The translations under genes were made by a program, and so were the position numbers. From Cloacibacterium normanense (GTDB lineage Bacteria > Bacteroidota > Bacteroidia > Flavobacteriales > Weeksellaceae), in the NCBI RefSeq assembly GCF_002943105.1, contig NZ_PTPZ01000011.1:1-57698 (forward strand): a stretch of 57,698 nt of DNA. The letters are read 5' to 3'. Shown here one piece after another: positions 33,308 to 41,536 of the stretch (positions are counted from its first letter, which is position 1; every line of letters starts with the position of its first letter). The notes under the pieces were generated by a model. It had not been told where the DNA came from, searched no databases, and worked only from the letters and a program-made list of their open reading frames with translations.

Positions 33308-34438
33308 ATGGCGGTTTCGGAAAAAGATTTACGGCTTATCCGTAAAGTATTTGAAAATAAAAAAGAAGTGATTTCCGATAGGATAAGATTGGGAAACCAA
33401 TTTGTAGATGATTTTATTTTTGATGATTCTGAAGCAGCGGATATTCCAATTAATGCACTTCGTGTTATATTTAACATTATTTCCATTATTAGTAACGAAC
33501 AGTTCCGACCGCAAGACCGACCAAAACAACTTTCTCTTTTCGATGAAGAATTTGAAACAGAAAACAACATTTTTGCTTCTATAAAAATTAAAAATAGCAG
33601 GATTTCTCCAAGCGGATCGACAAAACAAGTTATACAGGCTTATGAGTTTCTTGCAAAATTCAAAATGGGTTGGTATAAATCTGTGAATTCTAAAGGAAAA
33701 GAAATTAAAACTTTCGGCGGATTGATTTCTACACCCAGTTACGATAAAAGAGGTTATACAACTTTTCTAGTCAGTAGTTATTGGTTAAAAAAACTAATGG
33801 TAATTCCTGAATATAACTATGTTTTGTATAATTTGGTTTACAATGTACGTAACAACAAACATATTATATTTGCCATTTGGCTTTCAAAATTGCCTAAAAA
33901 TGGAACGGTTTTGAAACTTTCTACTCTCAACAAAAAGTTTGGATTGAACTATAAAACAACTAAGGATTTTTGTTTTAAATTTTTAAAACCCGTAAGGATT
34001 AGTTTAAATACATTCAATACACTTTCGTTCAATTATACTTACCAAAAAGATTCAATTTTTATTATTCCTTTTTTATCTAATTTGTCTTTGAATGACAATT
34101 TATCAATCAATATAAAAAATCCATTGGACTCAAGTGAAACAAATGCTGTCCCTGCTGAAAAAATTACCCGAAGATTAATCTATTTCAAGAAAAGATATGG
34201 TTTGGAAGAAAATCAAATCCTGCAGTTTTCTCATCAGTATAGAAACATTCCCCAAACCAGAGAATTAATAGAAAAAGCCTTCAGAGAGTTTATTAGAATT
34301 AACCGATTAAAAAGAATAAAATCAACAATATTTCAAGGAAAGAAATTTTTATATGAAATTCAAGAACTAATCATTCAAATCTATCAGTCTACAAAAATGG
34401 GAAAACTATTTCCGAATGGTTATCCAATAATTGTATGA
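33308..34438 (+). CDS. rep: plasmid-type replication initiator (Rep_3/RepB-like)
   Basis: A 376-residue initiator-like protein. The N-terminal part (about 40-150) and the middle part (about 160-260) read as the two winged-helix domains of the Rep_3/RepB family, for example LYNLVYNVRNNKHIIFAIWL and LSTLNKKFGLNYKT. The call is strongly supported by what follows: seven iteron-like direct repeats begin two bases after its stop codon and a Toprim primase-like gene comes next, which is the layout of a theta-replicating origin. It binds iterons and opens the origin in related plasmids. The family is inferred from residue pattern, not from a search. Confidence 0.78.
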   Translation: MAVSEKDLRLIRKVFENKKEVISDRIRLGNQFVDDFIFDDSEAADIPINALRVIFNIISIISNEQFRPQDRPKQLSLFDEEFETENNIFASIKIKNSRISPSGSTKQVIQAYEFLAKFKMGWYKSVNSKGKEIKTFGGLISTPSYDKRGYTTFLVSSYWLKKLMVIPEYNYVLYNLVYNVRNNKHIIFAIWLSKLPKNGTVLKLSTLNKKFGLNYKTTKDFCFKFLKPVRISLNTFNTLSFNYTYQKDSIFIIPFLSNLSLNDNLSINIKNPLDSSETNAVPAEKITRRLIYFKKRYGLEENQILQFSHQYRNIPQTRELIEKAFREFIRINRLKRIKSTIFQGKKFLYEIQELIIQIYQSTKMGKLFPNGYPIIV

Positions 34439-34439
34439 T

Positions 34440-34721
34440 TTCGGAATTGTACTCACCAATAATTCGGAATTGTACTCACTGATGTTAAAAATTATTAAAA
34501 TATCAGATTTTTTAATCTAGAATTCGGAATGATACTCACTCAAACATTTAAAGCGTTTTAAAAATATCTAAAAACATCAAAAATCGCGAATAATTAAGAA
34601 TATTAAAACAGAATTAAAAAATGAATTCGGAATCGCACTCACCATAATTAAGGAAGTTTTCGGAATGGTACTCACTCCTTTCTCTGAATTGCACTCACCA
34701 GAATTCGGAATTGCACTCACC
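34440..34721 (+). repeat. seven iteron-like 18-bp direct repeats, probable replication origin
   Basis: Consensus TTCGGAATNGYACTCACY. Copies start at 34440, 34463, 34523, 34626, 34659, 34682 (degenerate at the left end) and 34704, all in the same orientation. Spacing is 22-23 bp for several neighbours (two helical turns) with wider AT-rich gaps between 34541 and 34625. They follow the rep gene directly. Repeats of this kind are binding sites for Rep initiators and control copy number, so the segment is the best candidate for the origin of the element. No Dna A box was identified with certainty. Confidence 0.8.
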
Positions 34722-34851
34722 AAAAAAAGAGCTCAAATCCCTTTCTAAAAGTCGATTCGGAGCTTCATTAAAAGTAATGTAAAATAATTAAAAAGTCTTT
34801 TTTTATTAAAAAGGAAAATGTGAATAAAAAATGTGCTCTAAAAAAGGAAAA

Positions 34852-35730
34852 ATGAATTGTGAAGAAATAAAAGAAAAAATAAGTATAAGAATGGTTTTAG
34901 AATCGTTCAATTTATTTCCTGTAAAAGAAAACAGAAATACGGCGTTTTATTTTGCGCTCGACAGAGAAGAAAAAATTCCTAGTTTGTCGGTTGACTTTGC
35001 TAAAAATAAAGCGTTTGATTTTGGAACGGGAAAAAGTTATGATGTGATTTCAATTGTTCAACAAATGAATCTATGTTCAATTTCTGAAGCGCTGAGATAT
35101 TTAGAAAAATTTGATTTTTCTAATTATAATAAACTTCAAAGTGAAGAAACATTACACGAAAAAAAATATAAAATTATCATGGTTCGTGAAATTCAACATC
35201 CTGCTTTAATTCAATATTTAAAATCTCGAAAAGTATATGAACAAAAAGATTTAGTGAAAGAAATTGAGTATGAATTGAATGGTAAAAAATATTTCGGAAT
35301 TGGTTTTTTCAATAATTCAGGAGGAATTGAAATCCGAAATAAATATTCTAAAATATGTTTGGGTAAAAAGGATGTGACTTTAATAAAAAATGAGTTAAAT
35401 ATTTCTAATGAAATTCTGGTTTTTGAGGGTTTCTTCGATTATTTGACTTTTAGGAATTTAGAAAAAAAAGAAAATATTAATTCAGATTATCTTATTCTCA
35501 ATTCTACAGCAATGCTTTTTAAAGCAAAGGATGAATTGAAAAAGTATGAGAAGATATCACTATTTCTTGATAATGATTCCAATGGAAAATCGTTTAAAGA
35601 AAAACTTCAAAATCAATACAAAAATGTAGAAGATTGTTCCTGGATTTATCACAATTTTAAAGACTTAAATGAATGGTATTGTGAAAAACAGAACTTACCG
35701 CATTCGTGCTTTGTTAAATCGCATAAATGA
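34852..35730 (+). CDS. Toprim-domain DNA primase-like protein
   Basis: A 292-residue protein from the ATG at 34852 (seven codons shorter than the longest frame). The first 95 residues resemble the CHC2 primase zinc-finger fold, with IPSLSVDF, FDFGTGKSYDVISIV and ISEALRYLEKF, but without the zinc ligands. The second half is a Toprim domain with the acidic residues in LVFEGFFDYLTF and LFLDNDSNGKS (Glu and the Asp-x-Asp pair). Such proteins are the primases of Bacteroidota mobile elements and stand next to rep, as here. It likely primes DNA synthesis at the iteron origin or after conjugation. Confidence 0.83.
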   Translation: MNCEEIKEKISIRMVLESFNLFPVKENRNTAFYFALDREEKIPSLSVDFAKNKAFDFGTGKSYDVISIVQQMNLCSISEALRYLEKFDFSNYNKLQSEETLHEKKYKIIMVREIQHPALIQYLKSRKVYEQKDLVKEIEYELNGKKYFGIGFFNNSGGIEIRNKYSKICLGKKDVTLIKNELNISNEILVFEGFFDYLTFRNLEKKENINSDYLILNSTAMLFKAKDELKKYEKISLFLDNDSNGKSFKEKLQNQYKNVEDCSWIYHNFKDLNEWYCEKQNLPHSCFVKSHK

Positions 35731-35994
35731 AGCTTTCTTATATCTTTTGGAAACCATTAAACATACTTGATTACTTACAAGTTCCTTGGTGTTTTTAAGA
35801 TAAAACAGAATATCATCTTTAGAATAGAGCTTTTCCAATTTTTGGATGTCTTTTTCAAATGAATCAGCAGTTGTGGCATACATCGCTCTTGGGATTATAA
35901 TATCTTTATCTTTATTAAGATTAAGTTTTGTATAATCCATGTCCCAAAAAAGATATTTTGGAAAAATAGTTGATATGTTAACACGCTGTTTCAC
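35695..35994 (-). CDS. DUF6922 protein, antitoxin-like, without a recognisable partner
   Basis: A 99-residue protein with the DUF6922 pattern: IFPKYLFWDMDYTKLNLNKD and then DIIIPRAMYA, with a helical C-terminal half. In many Bacteroidota this family precedes a nucleotidyltransferase of the AbiEii type, as the likely antitoxin. Here no such toxin follows: downstream on the same strand lies the converging primase gene, whose last 36 bases overlap this one. It is therefore a lone copy. The antitoxin role is inferred from the usual context. Confidence 0.65.
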   Translation of the reverse strand: MKQRVNISTIFPKYLFWDMDYTKLNLNKDKDIIIPRAMYATTADSFEKDIQKLEKLYSKDDILFYLKNTKELVSNQVCLMVSKRYKKASFMRFNKARMR

Positions 35995-36127
35995 AATACA
36001 AATATATGTATTTTTATAATATCAAACCATATACCACTTTTTTTAAACTTTATAGAAATATTTTTTCGATTGGATTAAAGTCAAACCTTTGAATATTCTT
36101 TTAATTTTTTCTAATCAAAAAACATCT

Positions 36128-36160
36128 GCCAAATCGCTTCCAACTACGGTTTGGCTTTTT
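36128..36160 (+). terminator. intrinsic terminator GCCAAA...TTTGGC-TTTTT
   Basis: GCCAAA (36128-36133) pairs with TTTGGC (36150-36155), with a second CG/CG pairing inside, and TTTTT follows at 36156-36160. It points right, although no rightward gene stands just before it, so it may mark a lost gene or an RNA transcript. Confidence 0.6.
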
Positions 36161-36287
36161 ACTATTGCAAATGTAGGACAGCATCATTCACTCAAAAAAA
36201 TCTTTTTGGGTTTCTATAAAAATTCTTTCTACAAGTTTCAATAATTTTTCAGACACTCCTAAATCCTTCGGACAAAAAGATTTCTAG

Positions 36288-36333
36288 CCCGATTCAAAAC
36301 TTGTAAGTAATTACAGGAATTGAATCGGGTTTT
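36288..36333 (+). terminator. 10-bp hairpin followed by TTTT
   Basis: CCCGATTCAA (36288-36297) pairs with TTGAATCGGG (36320-36329) around a 22-base loop, followed by TTTTG. The long loop makes terminator function less certain. Confidence 0.5.
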
Positions 36334-36571
36334 GTGTGCCTAATACTTTCCTATGATCAATCGGCAAAGAAAAAGCCAGAACCTCAGTTGTACGAATCAA
36401 TTCAAAAGCAGTCGCTCTTTAAAATCATTAGAAAAATTAAAAAAACTATGAAGAATACTTTTTTCAAACTTTAGTAAAAAAAGAAAAACCGAGTGTCCTC
36501 GATACCTAATCAATTCACTCAAAAATGACAATCAATAACAGACAGAATTTAACAAATAAAATCAAAATATT

Positions 36572-36976
36572 ATGAACACTATCGTAGGGAGAATTACCCA
36601 AAATGCAAAAATCAACACTTTGAAAAATGACAAAAAAGTCGTGAATTTCTCAATTGCTATTAATGATAGCTACAAAACCAAACAAGGTGAACGAAAAGAG
36701 CAAACTACTTATTACAACTGCTCTTATTGGATAAATACTAAAATAGCAGAATTTCTAACCAAAGGTACTTTGGTCGAATTATCAGGAAGAATAAGCAGTA
36801 GTGCATGGATAGGAAAAGACGGAGAAATAAAGTCTGGACTAAACTTCCATACTTCAAACATCAAATTGCATGGTGGAAAACAAAAATCTGAATTGAATAA
36901 TGAACCGACAGCAAGTCCACAAAATAACAATAGCAATCCATTTTCAGATGAAACTGATGACGATTTACCATTTTAA
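36572..36976 (+). CDS. ssb: single-stranded DNA-binding protein
   Basis: A 134-residue SSB. The OB fold covers about residues 1-105, with the opening GRITQNAKINTLKNDKKVVN and the segment VELSGRISSSAWIGKDG. The C-terminal tail is disordered (Asn/Pro/Ser-rich) and ends in the acidic tip DDDLPF, which binds partner proteins. It is the first gene of a long same-strand run of small genes leading into the PRTRC cassette, and serves DNA maintenance of the element. Confidence 0.93.
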   Translation: MNTIVGRITQNAKINTLKNDKKVVNFSIAINDSYKTKQGERKEQTTYYNCSYWINTKIAEFLTKGTLVELSGRISSSAWIGKDGEIKSGLNFHTSNIKLHGGKQKSELNNEPTASPQNNNSNPFSDETDDDLPF

Positions 36977-36990
36977 TTATTTTCAAAATT

Positions 36991-37215
36991 ATGGAAACAC
37001 AATTTAATTTTCAATTAAGACACCGAAATGAAAAGAGAGAATGGGAACATATAGATGTGTATTATAAAACCCATTGTGACAGAACGACTGCTATACGTTA
37101 TGCGAGAATACTTTCTAAAATATTTCATTCTGAAGTCCGATTGACAGAGGGGAAAGAACCGCTAAAAACAAGTGGAACATATATTTATGAACAAACTGAA
37201 CTTTTAAAAAATTAA
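36991..37215 (+). CDS. small hypothetical protein in the ssb-PRTRC run
   Basis: A 74-residue charged protein without recognised motifs; text such as HCDRTTAIRYARILSKIF suggests an amphipathic helix in the middle, flanked by beta-like strands. It sits 14 bases after ssb and 5 bases before the next gene, all on the same strand, so it belongs to the element's maintenance operon. Confidence 0.6.
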   Translation: METQFNFQLRHRNEKREWEHIDVYYKTHCDRTTAIRYARILSKIFHSEVRLTEGKEPLKTSGTYIYEQTELLKN

Positions 37216-37220
37216 AAATT

Positions 37221-37703
37221 ATGGCAAATTGGTGTAGCAATTCGGTTGCTTTTGAGGGCAACGATACTGCTTTAGAACAAGTGAGATTAGAGTTTATAAA
37301 AATGCAACTCCGTGAAAATAAAGAAAGCGGTGGACAACTTCCCGAGTTTATTTCAGATAAAAATAAAGGATATTTTTTTGATGTCTCGTTGGAAAATGTC
37401 GGTTGCAACTTCAATTACCAAACAAGATGGTCACCCAATACAGAAATCCTATTACTCATTGCCGAATATTATAAAGTGGATTTCATCTACCATTATGAAG
37501 AAATAGGCAATCAAATCTATGGCGTTACAGTCTATTCCAACAACGAACTCAAGGAAATTTGTTTAGAAGAGGAAGACTTTGAACAATATGATTATCACGA
37601 AGAAACAGACACTTATTTTTTCGAGGAAGAAAAATATAAAAGTGATTACGAAATCTTAGAAATCTTACTGAAAAGGAAAATTGAAAATTATGAAAATCAT
37701 TGA
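37221..37703 (+). CDS. DUF1281-like (YubB/Api92-type) ferredoxin-fold protein
   Basis: A 160-residue protein opening with MANWCSN, the hallmark of the DUF1281/Api92-like family carried by plasmids, phages and conjugative elements. The middle contains the expected WSPNTEILLLIAEYYKVDF segment. The C-terminal third is very acidic (EEEDFEQYDYHEE). Function of the family is unknown. It overlaps the next gene by 14 bases. Confidence 0.72.
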   Translation: MANWCSNSVAFEGNDTALEQVRLEFIKMQLRENKESGGQLPEFISDKNKGYFFDVSLENVGCNFNYQTRWSPNTEILLLIAEYYKVDFIYHYEEIGNQIYGVTVYSNNELKEICLEEEDFEQYDYHEETDTYFFEEEKYKSDYEILEILLKRKIENYENH

Positions 37704-37893
37704 TATTAATGGGTGTACTATTGAAATTGCCGACCTCAATAAAGCAATTCAAATAACCAAACGATACAAACAATATGAACACAAAAACAATGGTTTTTCA
37801 GAATTAGACAAAAAGCTCAATCTATACTGGACGGATATTTATGAAAAGCTACTTAAAATAAAATTTCAAAAAGAAAGAAAAACAAAAAAATAA
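37690..37893 (+). CDS. small hypothetical protein, overlaps the DUF1281-like gene
   Basis: A 67-residue basic protein, from the ATG at 37690 (a TTG three codons earlier is in frame). It reads MKIIDINGCTIEIADLNKAI and ends in a Lys/Arg-rich tail, with a helix-like middle. No family is recognised; its position, overlapping the upstream gene and four bases before PRTRC gene E, places it in the same operon. Confidence 0.6.
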   Translation: MKIIDINGCTIEIADLNKAIQITKRYKQYEHKNNGFSELDKKLNLYWTDIYEKLLKIKFQKERKTKK

Positions 37894-37897
37894 AATT

Positions 37898-38425
37898 ATG
37901 CAAACCAATTTTTTTAGACAACTCGCCAATATGAATCTTACAGGCGATTTACAAATAATACTTAGACCAACAAAAGAAAATCGTTTTGTCCTTTCCATAA
38001 TGCTCAACAACGAGCAATGCGGAGACGAAGCGAGAAAAATCATTCCGCCACTTAATCTTCGAGGAACAGCGGAAGAATTAGATAACGGATTTTTTGAGAG
38101 TATTTCTACACCACTACAAACCGCATCGGGATTAATGGTGGATATGGAAAATTTCATGAAACAACTTGAAGAAGGCAAAAAGAAATCTGCTATGGAAAAA
38201 GAAAAATCCGACAGAGAGAAAAAGGAAAAAGAAGCAAAAGAGAAGAAATATAAAGAAGCATTCCAAAAAGCCGAAGAATTGGAGAAAGAGGGTAGATATA
38301 AAGAAGCGTGGTCGTCTTTACCAAAGGTTTCTGAATATCCCGAGTTTGCAGAAAATATCCGTAAAAAGCAAGACGAATATGAAAGACACTTCGCTCCAAG
38401 TCTTTTTAATGAAAATCAATCCTAA
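37898..38425 (+). CDS. PRTRC system protein E
   Basis: A 175-residue protein. The first 85 residues match the PRTRC E family: NFFRQLANMNLTGDLQIIL, then IIPPLNLRGTAEELDNGF. The rest is a long Lys/Glu coiled coil (about 90-150) with a short tail. PRTRC stands for ParB-related, ThiF-related cassette, a gene set of plasmids and integrative elements with unknown mechanism. Genes E, C, F, B and ThiF follow one another here on the same strand. Confidence 0.85.
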   Translation: MQTNFFRQLANMNLTGDLQIILRPTKENRFVLSIMLNNEQCGDEARKIIPPLNLRGTAEELDNGFFESISTPLQTASGLMVDMENFMKQLEEGKKKSAMEKEKSDREKKEKEAKEKKYKEAFQKAEELEKEGRYKEAWSSLPKVSEYPEFAENIRKKQDEYERHFAPSLFNENQS

Positions 38426-38469
38426 ATCTAATCTCTAAAATCTTATTTCTAACCTCTAAATACTAAAAT

Positions 38470-38688
38470 ATGTTACTCGCAACTCAATTAGAAAGAGTTT
38501 TTATACTCAAAGAAAACGGACAGGAAATAAAATTACCAGACCCCGAACCAAAATGGAGTGTAGAAGCTGTAATGAATTTTTACGCCAATACTTATCCAAT
38601 TCTAACCACCGCCAAAGTTTCTGCACCACAAATTAAAGACGATAAAGTTCAATATAATTTTGAAAGTGTAATGGGAACAAAGGGTTAA
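38470..38688 (+). CDS. PRTRC system protein C
   Basis: A 72-residue protein with a ubiquitin-like look, opening LLATQLERVFIL and containing LPDPEPKWSVEAVMNFYAN, the PRTRC C signature. Because a ThiF/E1-like gene is in the same cassette, a ubiquitin-like role as its small partner has been proposed for such sets; the C-terminus here ends in GTKG rather than a clear Gly-Gly. It follows protein E by 44 bases. Confidence 0.85.
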   Translation: MLLATQLERVFILKENGQEIKLPDPEPKWSVEAVMNFYANTYPILTTAKVSAPQIKDDKVQYNFESVMGTKG

Positions 38689-38775
38689 ATTTTAGATGAT
38701 GGTTTTGTGTTGACAGAATTTATAACTAAAAGCTGACAATCATCAACCGATAACTGACAACCTAAATAAAAATGA

Positions 38776-38952
38776 ATGCAACGAAAAATTATATCGGGAA
38801 AAGTAAAACTTCTCGAAAGACAAAAGCAAAAACGGCTACACCGGCAATTAGGAGATTTTACAGAGTGGATGAAACAGAGCAAAAACGCTTCGGAAATTCG
38901 GAAAGACAAACGGAAATCAGTTCCCATAAATCAACTTCCAATGGTTTTCTAA
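38776..38952 (+). CDS. 58-residue basic small protein between PRTRC C and F
   Basis: The frame from the ATG at 38776 ends with TAA at 38950-38952. The product is very basic, with an amphipathic helix (LLERQKQKRLHRQLGDFTEW) and a tail ending in INQLPMVF. Its residue mix looks like a real protein. In contrast, the overlapping frame that would extend PRTRC F upstream to 38772 gives Lys/Thr/Ser-rich text with almost no hydrophobic core. It may be a small DNA- or partner-binding protein. Not verified by any family match. Confidence 0.5.
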   Translation: MQRKIISGKVKLLERQKQKRLHRQLGDFTEWMKQSKNASEIRKDKRKSVPINQLPMVF

Positions 38953-38975
38953 AATGTACTTTTCTTCCAAAATTA

Positions 38976-39953
38976 ATGGAAAATAAGGTTCATAAATTGG
39001 CGTCAGATAAGCAAAGTAGAACCCAAATTCAAAGAAAAAACACCAAAACGGAAAGAGATTTTTATCAATCTCTTTCCCAATTGGCTAAACATTATGGTTT
39101 GAGTCCAATGATAACAAAATATTTGGGCTATCCTTACAATATTACAATAGCTATAGATGATATTCAGAATCAACTGAAAAATAAAGTCAAAGATTGGGAA
39201 GAAATTAAATTGATTGAAGAAAAAGGAAAAACCATTTTTACAAGCGAGGAACGATTCAATACTGGAGCAATTTTATATTATATTCCTATAGTTCCGCTGT
39301 ACCGACTATCTAAAAATTCAAAACGGAAACAGTCCGTACAACTTTTACAATCCGTTTGCTCTTATCTGTATCATTTGGCTAAAGTCCCTTATTATCGAAA
39401 ACAGGATAGTTACTTATTTTGGATGTACGAAATGGTTGAAGAATGGCTCACTTCTGATGATGAAAACGAAGAAATCCTCACTTACTTGTCTGAATTTAAA
39501 CAAGCGGAACAAATAGGAGATTTTATGGAGCAAAAGATATACAATCATCATAATTTAACTCGATTTAAAGACTATTTAAAAATCTTTGAATGCAAAGACA
39601 AATTTGATAATGATTGTTTCATGTTGGCAAGAAAAATATTTTTTCTTTATGAGCAATATCCAAATGCTTCTATTTATCAAAACTTGCAATCTCATACAGA
39701 AGAAATGGGTTATGAGAGTGATTCCATTGTATCAATGGACAAATACGTTTCTTTTTGTGCCGATGATAAAGGATTACTATTTCAAACGCTTTTTGAAACA
39801 GTAAACTCCGAGTTCCAGGAATGTACTATTATGGAAGAGCCTACACTCATTAAAAAATTTTATGGAAATATTATCACAAATAATAACCTCGATTTTGAAA
39901 ATAGATTATTTCCCTTGATTGAAGAACTGATTTGCATTCTGAGCAACTTTTAA
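38976..39953 (+). CDS. PRTRC system protein F
   Basis: A 325-residue protein from the ATG at 38976 (MENKVHKLASDK). The frame is open to 38772, but that part is better explained by the overlapping small gene. Typical PRTRC F text includes FNTGAILYYIPIVPLYRL and the middle LLQSVCSYLYHLAKVPYY. It is largely helical and acidic toward the C-terminus. No enzymatic motif is visible. It lies between C and B, the usual order, and its end overlaps no other gene's true start (protein B begins 12 bases after its stop). Confidence 0.78.
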   Translation: MENKVHKLASDKQSRTQIQRKNTKTERDFYQSLSQLAKHYGLSPMITKYLGYPYNITIAIDDIQNQLKNKVKDWEEIKLIEEKGKTIFTSEERFNTGAILYYIPIVPLYRLSKNSKRKQSVQLLQSVCSYLYHLAKVPYYRKQDSYLFWMYEMVEEWLTSDDENEEILTYLSEFKQAEQIGDFMEQKIYNHHNLTRFKDYLKIFECKDKFDNDCFMLARKIFFLYEQYPNASIYQNLQSHTEEMGYESDSIVSMDKYVSFCADDKGLLFQTLFETVNSEFQECTIMEEPTLIKKFYGNIITNNNLDFENRLFPLIEELICILSNF

Positions 39954-39964
39954 ATAATTTGAAA

Positions 39965-40684
39965 ATGAAAGATATTACCCAAGATTTTGGTACACTTTAC
40001 CACCCTACATCCGCATTAGTTTTCTACCAAACCAATGAAAGAATTATAGAAACTTATGTAGAATATTTTGATATGGATGAAAACGGAATTCCTATCAACG
40101 CACACCCTTTGACAGAGAAAGAAGCAAAAACATTGGTAAAAGCACTTGACACAAAAACACTAAAAGAAAAAAGTAAAGATTTTCTAAAACCGAAAGGAAT
40201 TTTACCCACAAATATTCTTCAAATCAATCCAAGTGAAAATGGTTCAGTTTTATGGTTTACGAAACCAAGGAAACAACATCTCTATTTTACAGAAAATTTA
40301 GAAATTTCAAACGGAAGGGCAGATGTACCTGCAATGTTATGGTTTGCTAATAAACGAAGTCTTAAGATTTTTGCACTTTCAAGTAATCAAAGACCAACAG
40401 AAAAAACACCGCTTTTTTATGCTCCGTTTTTCAATGTGTATGAAAATGGAAATGTTTGTATGGGAACGGTGGATGTTCATATTCAAAACTCTACTTCTTT
40501 AGAAGAATTTATAAAAAATTGGGAAGATTATTTTTTTAATTCTTATTTCAGCCATTTGATGAATGAACACAATCCAATAAAAGGGAATTGTGTAAACCTG
40601 TGGAAAAGCCTAATCAATGTTGATAAACCATTTCCAAAAGAAGCCTTAAAAAAAGCAAACATAACTTTAAAAAATTTACTATAA
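39965..40684 (+). CDS. PRTRC system protein B
   Basis: A 239-residue protein from the ATG at 39965; the frame extends 11 codons further up but would overlap protein F. Recognised by the PRTRC B pattern: FGTLYHPTSALVFYQ near the N-terminus, then VLWFTKPRKQHLYF, LFYAPFFNVYENGNVCMGTV and NSYFSHLMNEHNPI. Such proteins resemble E2-like partners, with one conserved Cys in NVCMGT. Its stop shares a base with the ThiF-type gene start (TAATG), so the two proteins are probably made together. Confidence 0.85.
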   Translation: MKDITQDFGTLYHPTSALVFYQTNERIIETYVEYFDMDENGIPINAHPLTEKEAKTLVKALDTKTLKEKSKDFLKPKGILPTNILQINPSENGSVLWFTKPRKQHLYFTENLEISNGRADVPAMLWFANKRSLKIFALSSNQRPTEKTPLFYAPFFNVYENGNVCMGTVDVHIQNSTSLEEFIKNWEDYFFNSYFSHLMNEHNPIKGNCVNLWKSLINVDKPFPKEALKKANITLKNLL

Positions 40685-41511
40685 TGAACTCAGGAAAAAA
40701 TAAAAATAGAGAAATCAAAGCCAAAGTCCATTTTACAGACAATGCTTTAAACAATCCAACAAATCCTGTTACAGTTAATTTAATTGGAGCAGGAGGGACA
40801 GGTTCACAAGTTTTAACTGCATTGGCTAGAATGAACCATGCTTTAACGGAATTGAATCATGCCGGTTTATTCGTTAGATTATGGGATGACGATGTAATTA
40901 CCGAAGCGAATTTAGGCAGACAATTATTCGCAGAAAGTGAGTTGGAATTATACAAGTCTGTTGCATTAATCAATCGTGTTAACCGATTTTTCGGAACGAA
41001 TTGGAAAGCTGAAACTCAAAAATTTGAAAAAGATGGTTTAGGGAAGTTGAAAAGCAATATGAAATCAGAAATTTATATTTCTTGTGTGGATAGTGTAAAA
41101 TCACGTTTTGACATAGCAGAAATTTTAAATGAATTGAAAATGGATAAAAGTCATTACAGAAATCAATGCAAATATTGGATAGATTTTGGTAACAGTCAAT
41201 TTACTGGACAGGTTTTACTTTCTTCCATCGGAAATATCAAACAACCCAATTCTGAAAAATATGAAACGGTGGACAATTTGCCTTTTATTACTGATGAATT
41301 TGGAGAACTTTTAAAGATTTCGGAAGCGGAAGATGATACACCAAGTTGCAGTTTGGCTGAAGCATTAGAAAAACAAGATTTGTTCGTTAATTCTACTTTG
41401 GCGCAAATGGGAAGTTCTCTTTTATGGAATTTATTCCGCAACGGATTGACCGAAAATAGAGGGTTTTTTCTAAATCTTAAAAATTTTCAATCTCAACCTA
41501 TAAAACTGTAA
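40684..41511 (+). CDS. PRTRC system ThiF-family protein (protein A)
   Basis: A 275-residue ThiF/E1-like adenylyltransferase. The nucleotide-binding loop is NLIGAGGTGSQVL near residue 33; downstream come DDDVITEANLGRQLF (Asp and Arg that contact ATP) and a segment ISCVDSVKSRFDI. E1-like enzymes activate the C-terminus of ubiquitin-like proteins. In this cassette proteins C (small, ubiquitin-like) and B (E2-like) would be the partners. The target of the pathway is unknown. It is the last recognisable gene of the PRTRC operon; no ParB-type gene of the cassette is present here. Confidence 0.88.
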   Translation: MNSGKNKNREIKAKVHFTDNALNNPTNPVTVNLIGAGGTGSQVLTALARMNHALTELNHAGLFVRLWDDDVITEANLGRQLFAESELELYKSVALINRVNRFFGTNWKAETQKFEKDGLGKLKSNMKSEIYISCVDSVKSRFDIAEILNELKMDKSHYRNQCKYWIDFGNSQFTGQVLLSSIGNIKQPNSEKYETVDNLPFITDEFGELLKISEAEDDTPSCSLAEALEKQDLFVNSTLAQMGSSLLWNLFRNGLTENRGFFLNLKNFQSQPIKL

Positions 41512-41536
41512 AAGTTATCCAATGAAAATTTGAGTG

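Larger units (their letters stand above)
35995..36571. other. spacer with two hairpins before ssb
   Basis: About 577 bases without a supported gene. Two hairpins are listed separately at 36128-36160 and 36288-36333. The remainder includes an AT-rich tract near 36000-36080 that probably holds the DUF6922 promoter, and A-rich sequence just upstream of ssb. No RNA gene was recognised. Confidence 0.5.

Noticed and set aside
34440-34721. Possible CRISPR array
   Set aside because: The 18-bp repeats are imperfect and unevenly spaced, with some gaps of only 4-5 bases, and follow a Rep gene; no cas gene is present. Iterons explain them.
38166-38438. A 90-codon frame overlapping PRTRC E
   Set aside because: It is an out-of-frame reading of the Lys/Glu coiled-coil stretch and gives an almost pure Lys/Arg sequence.
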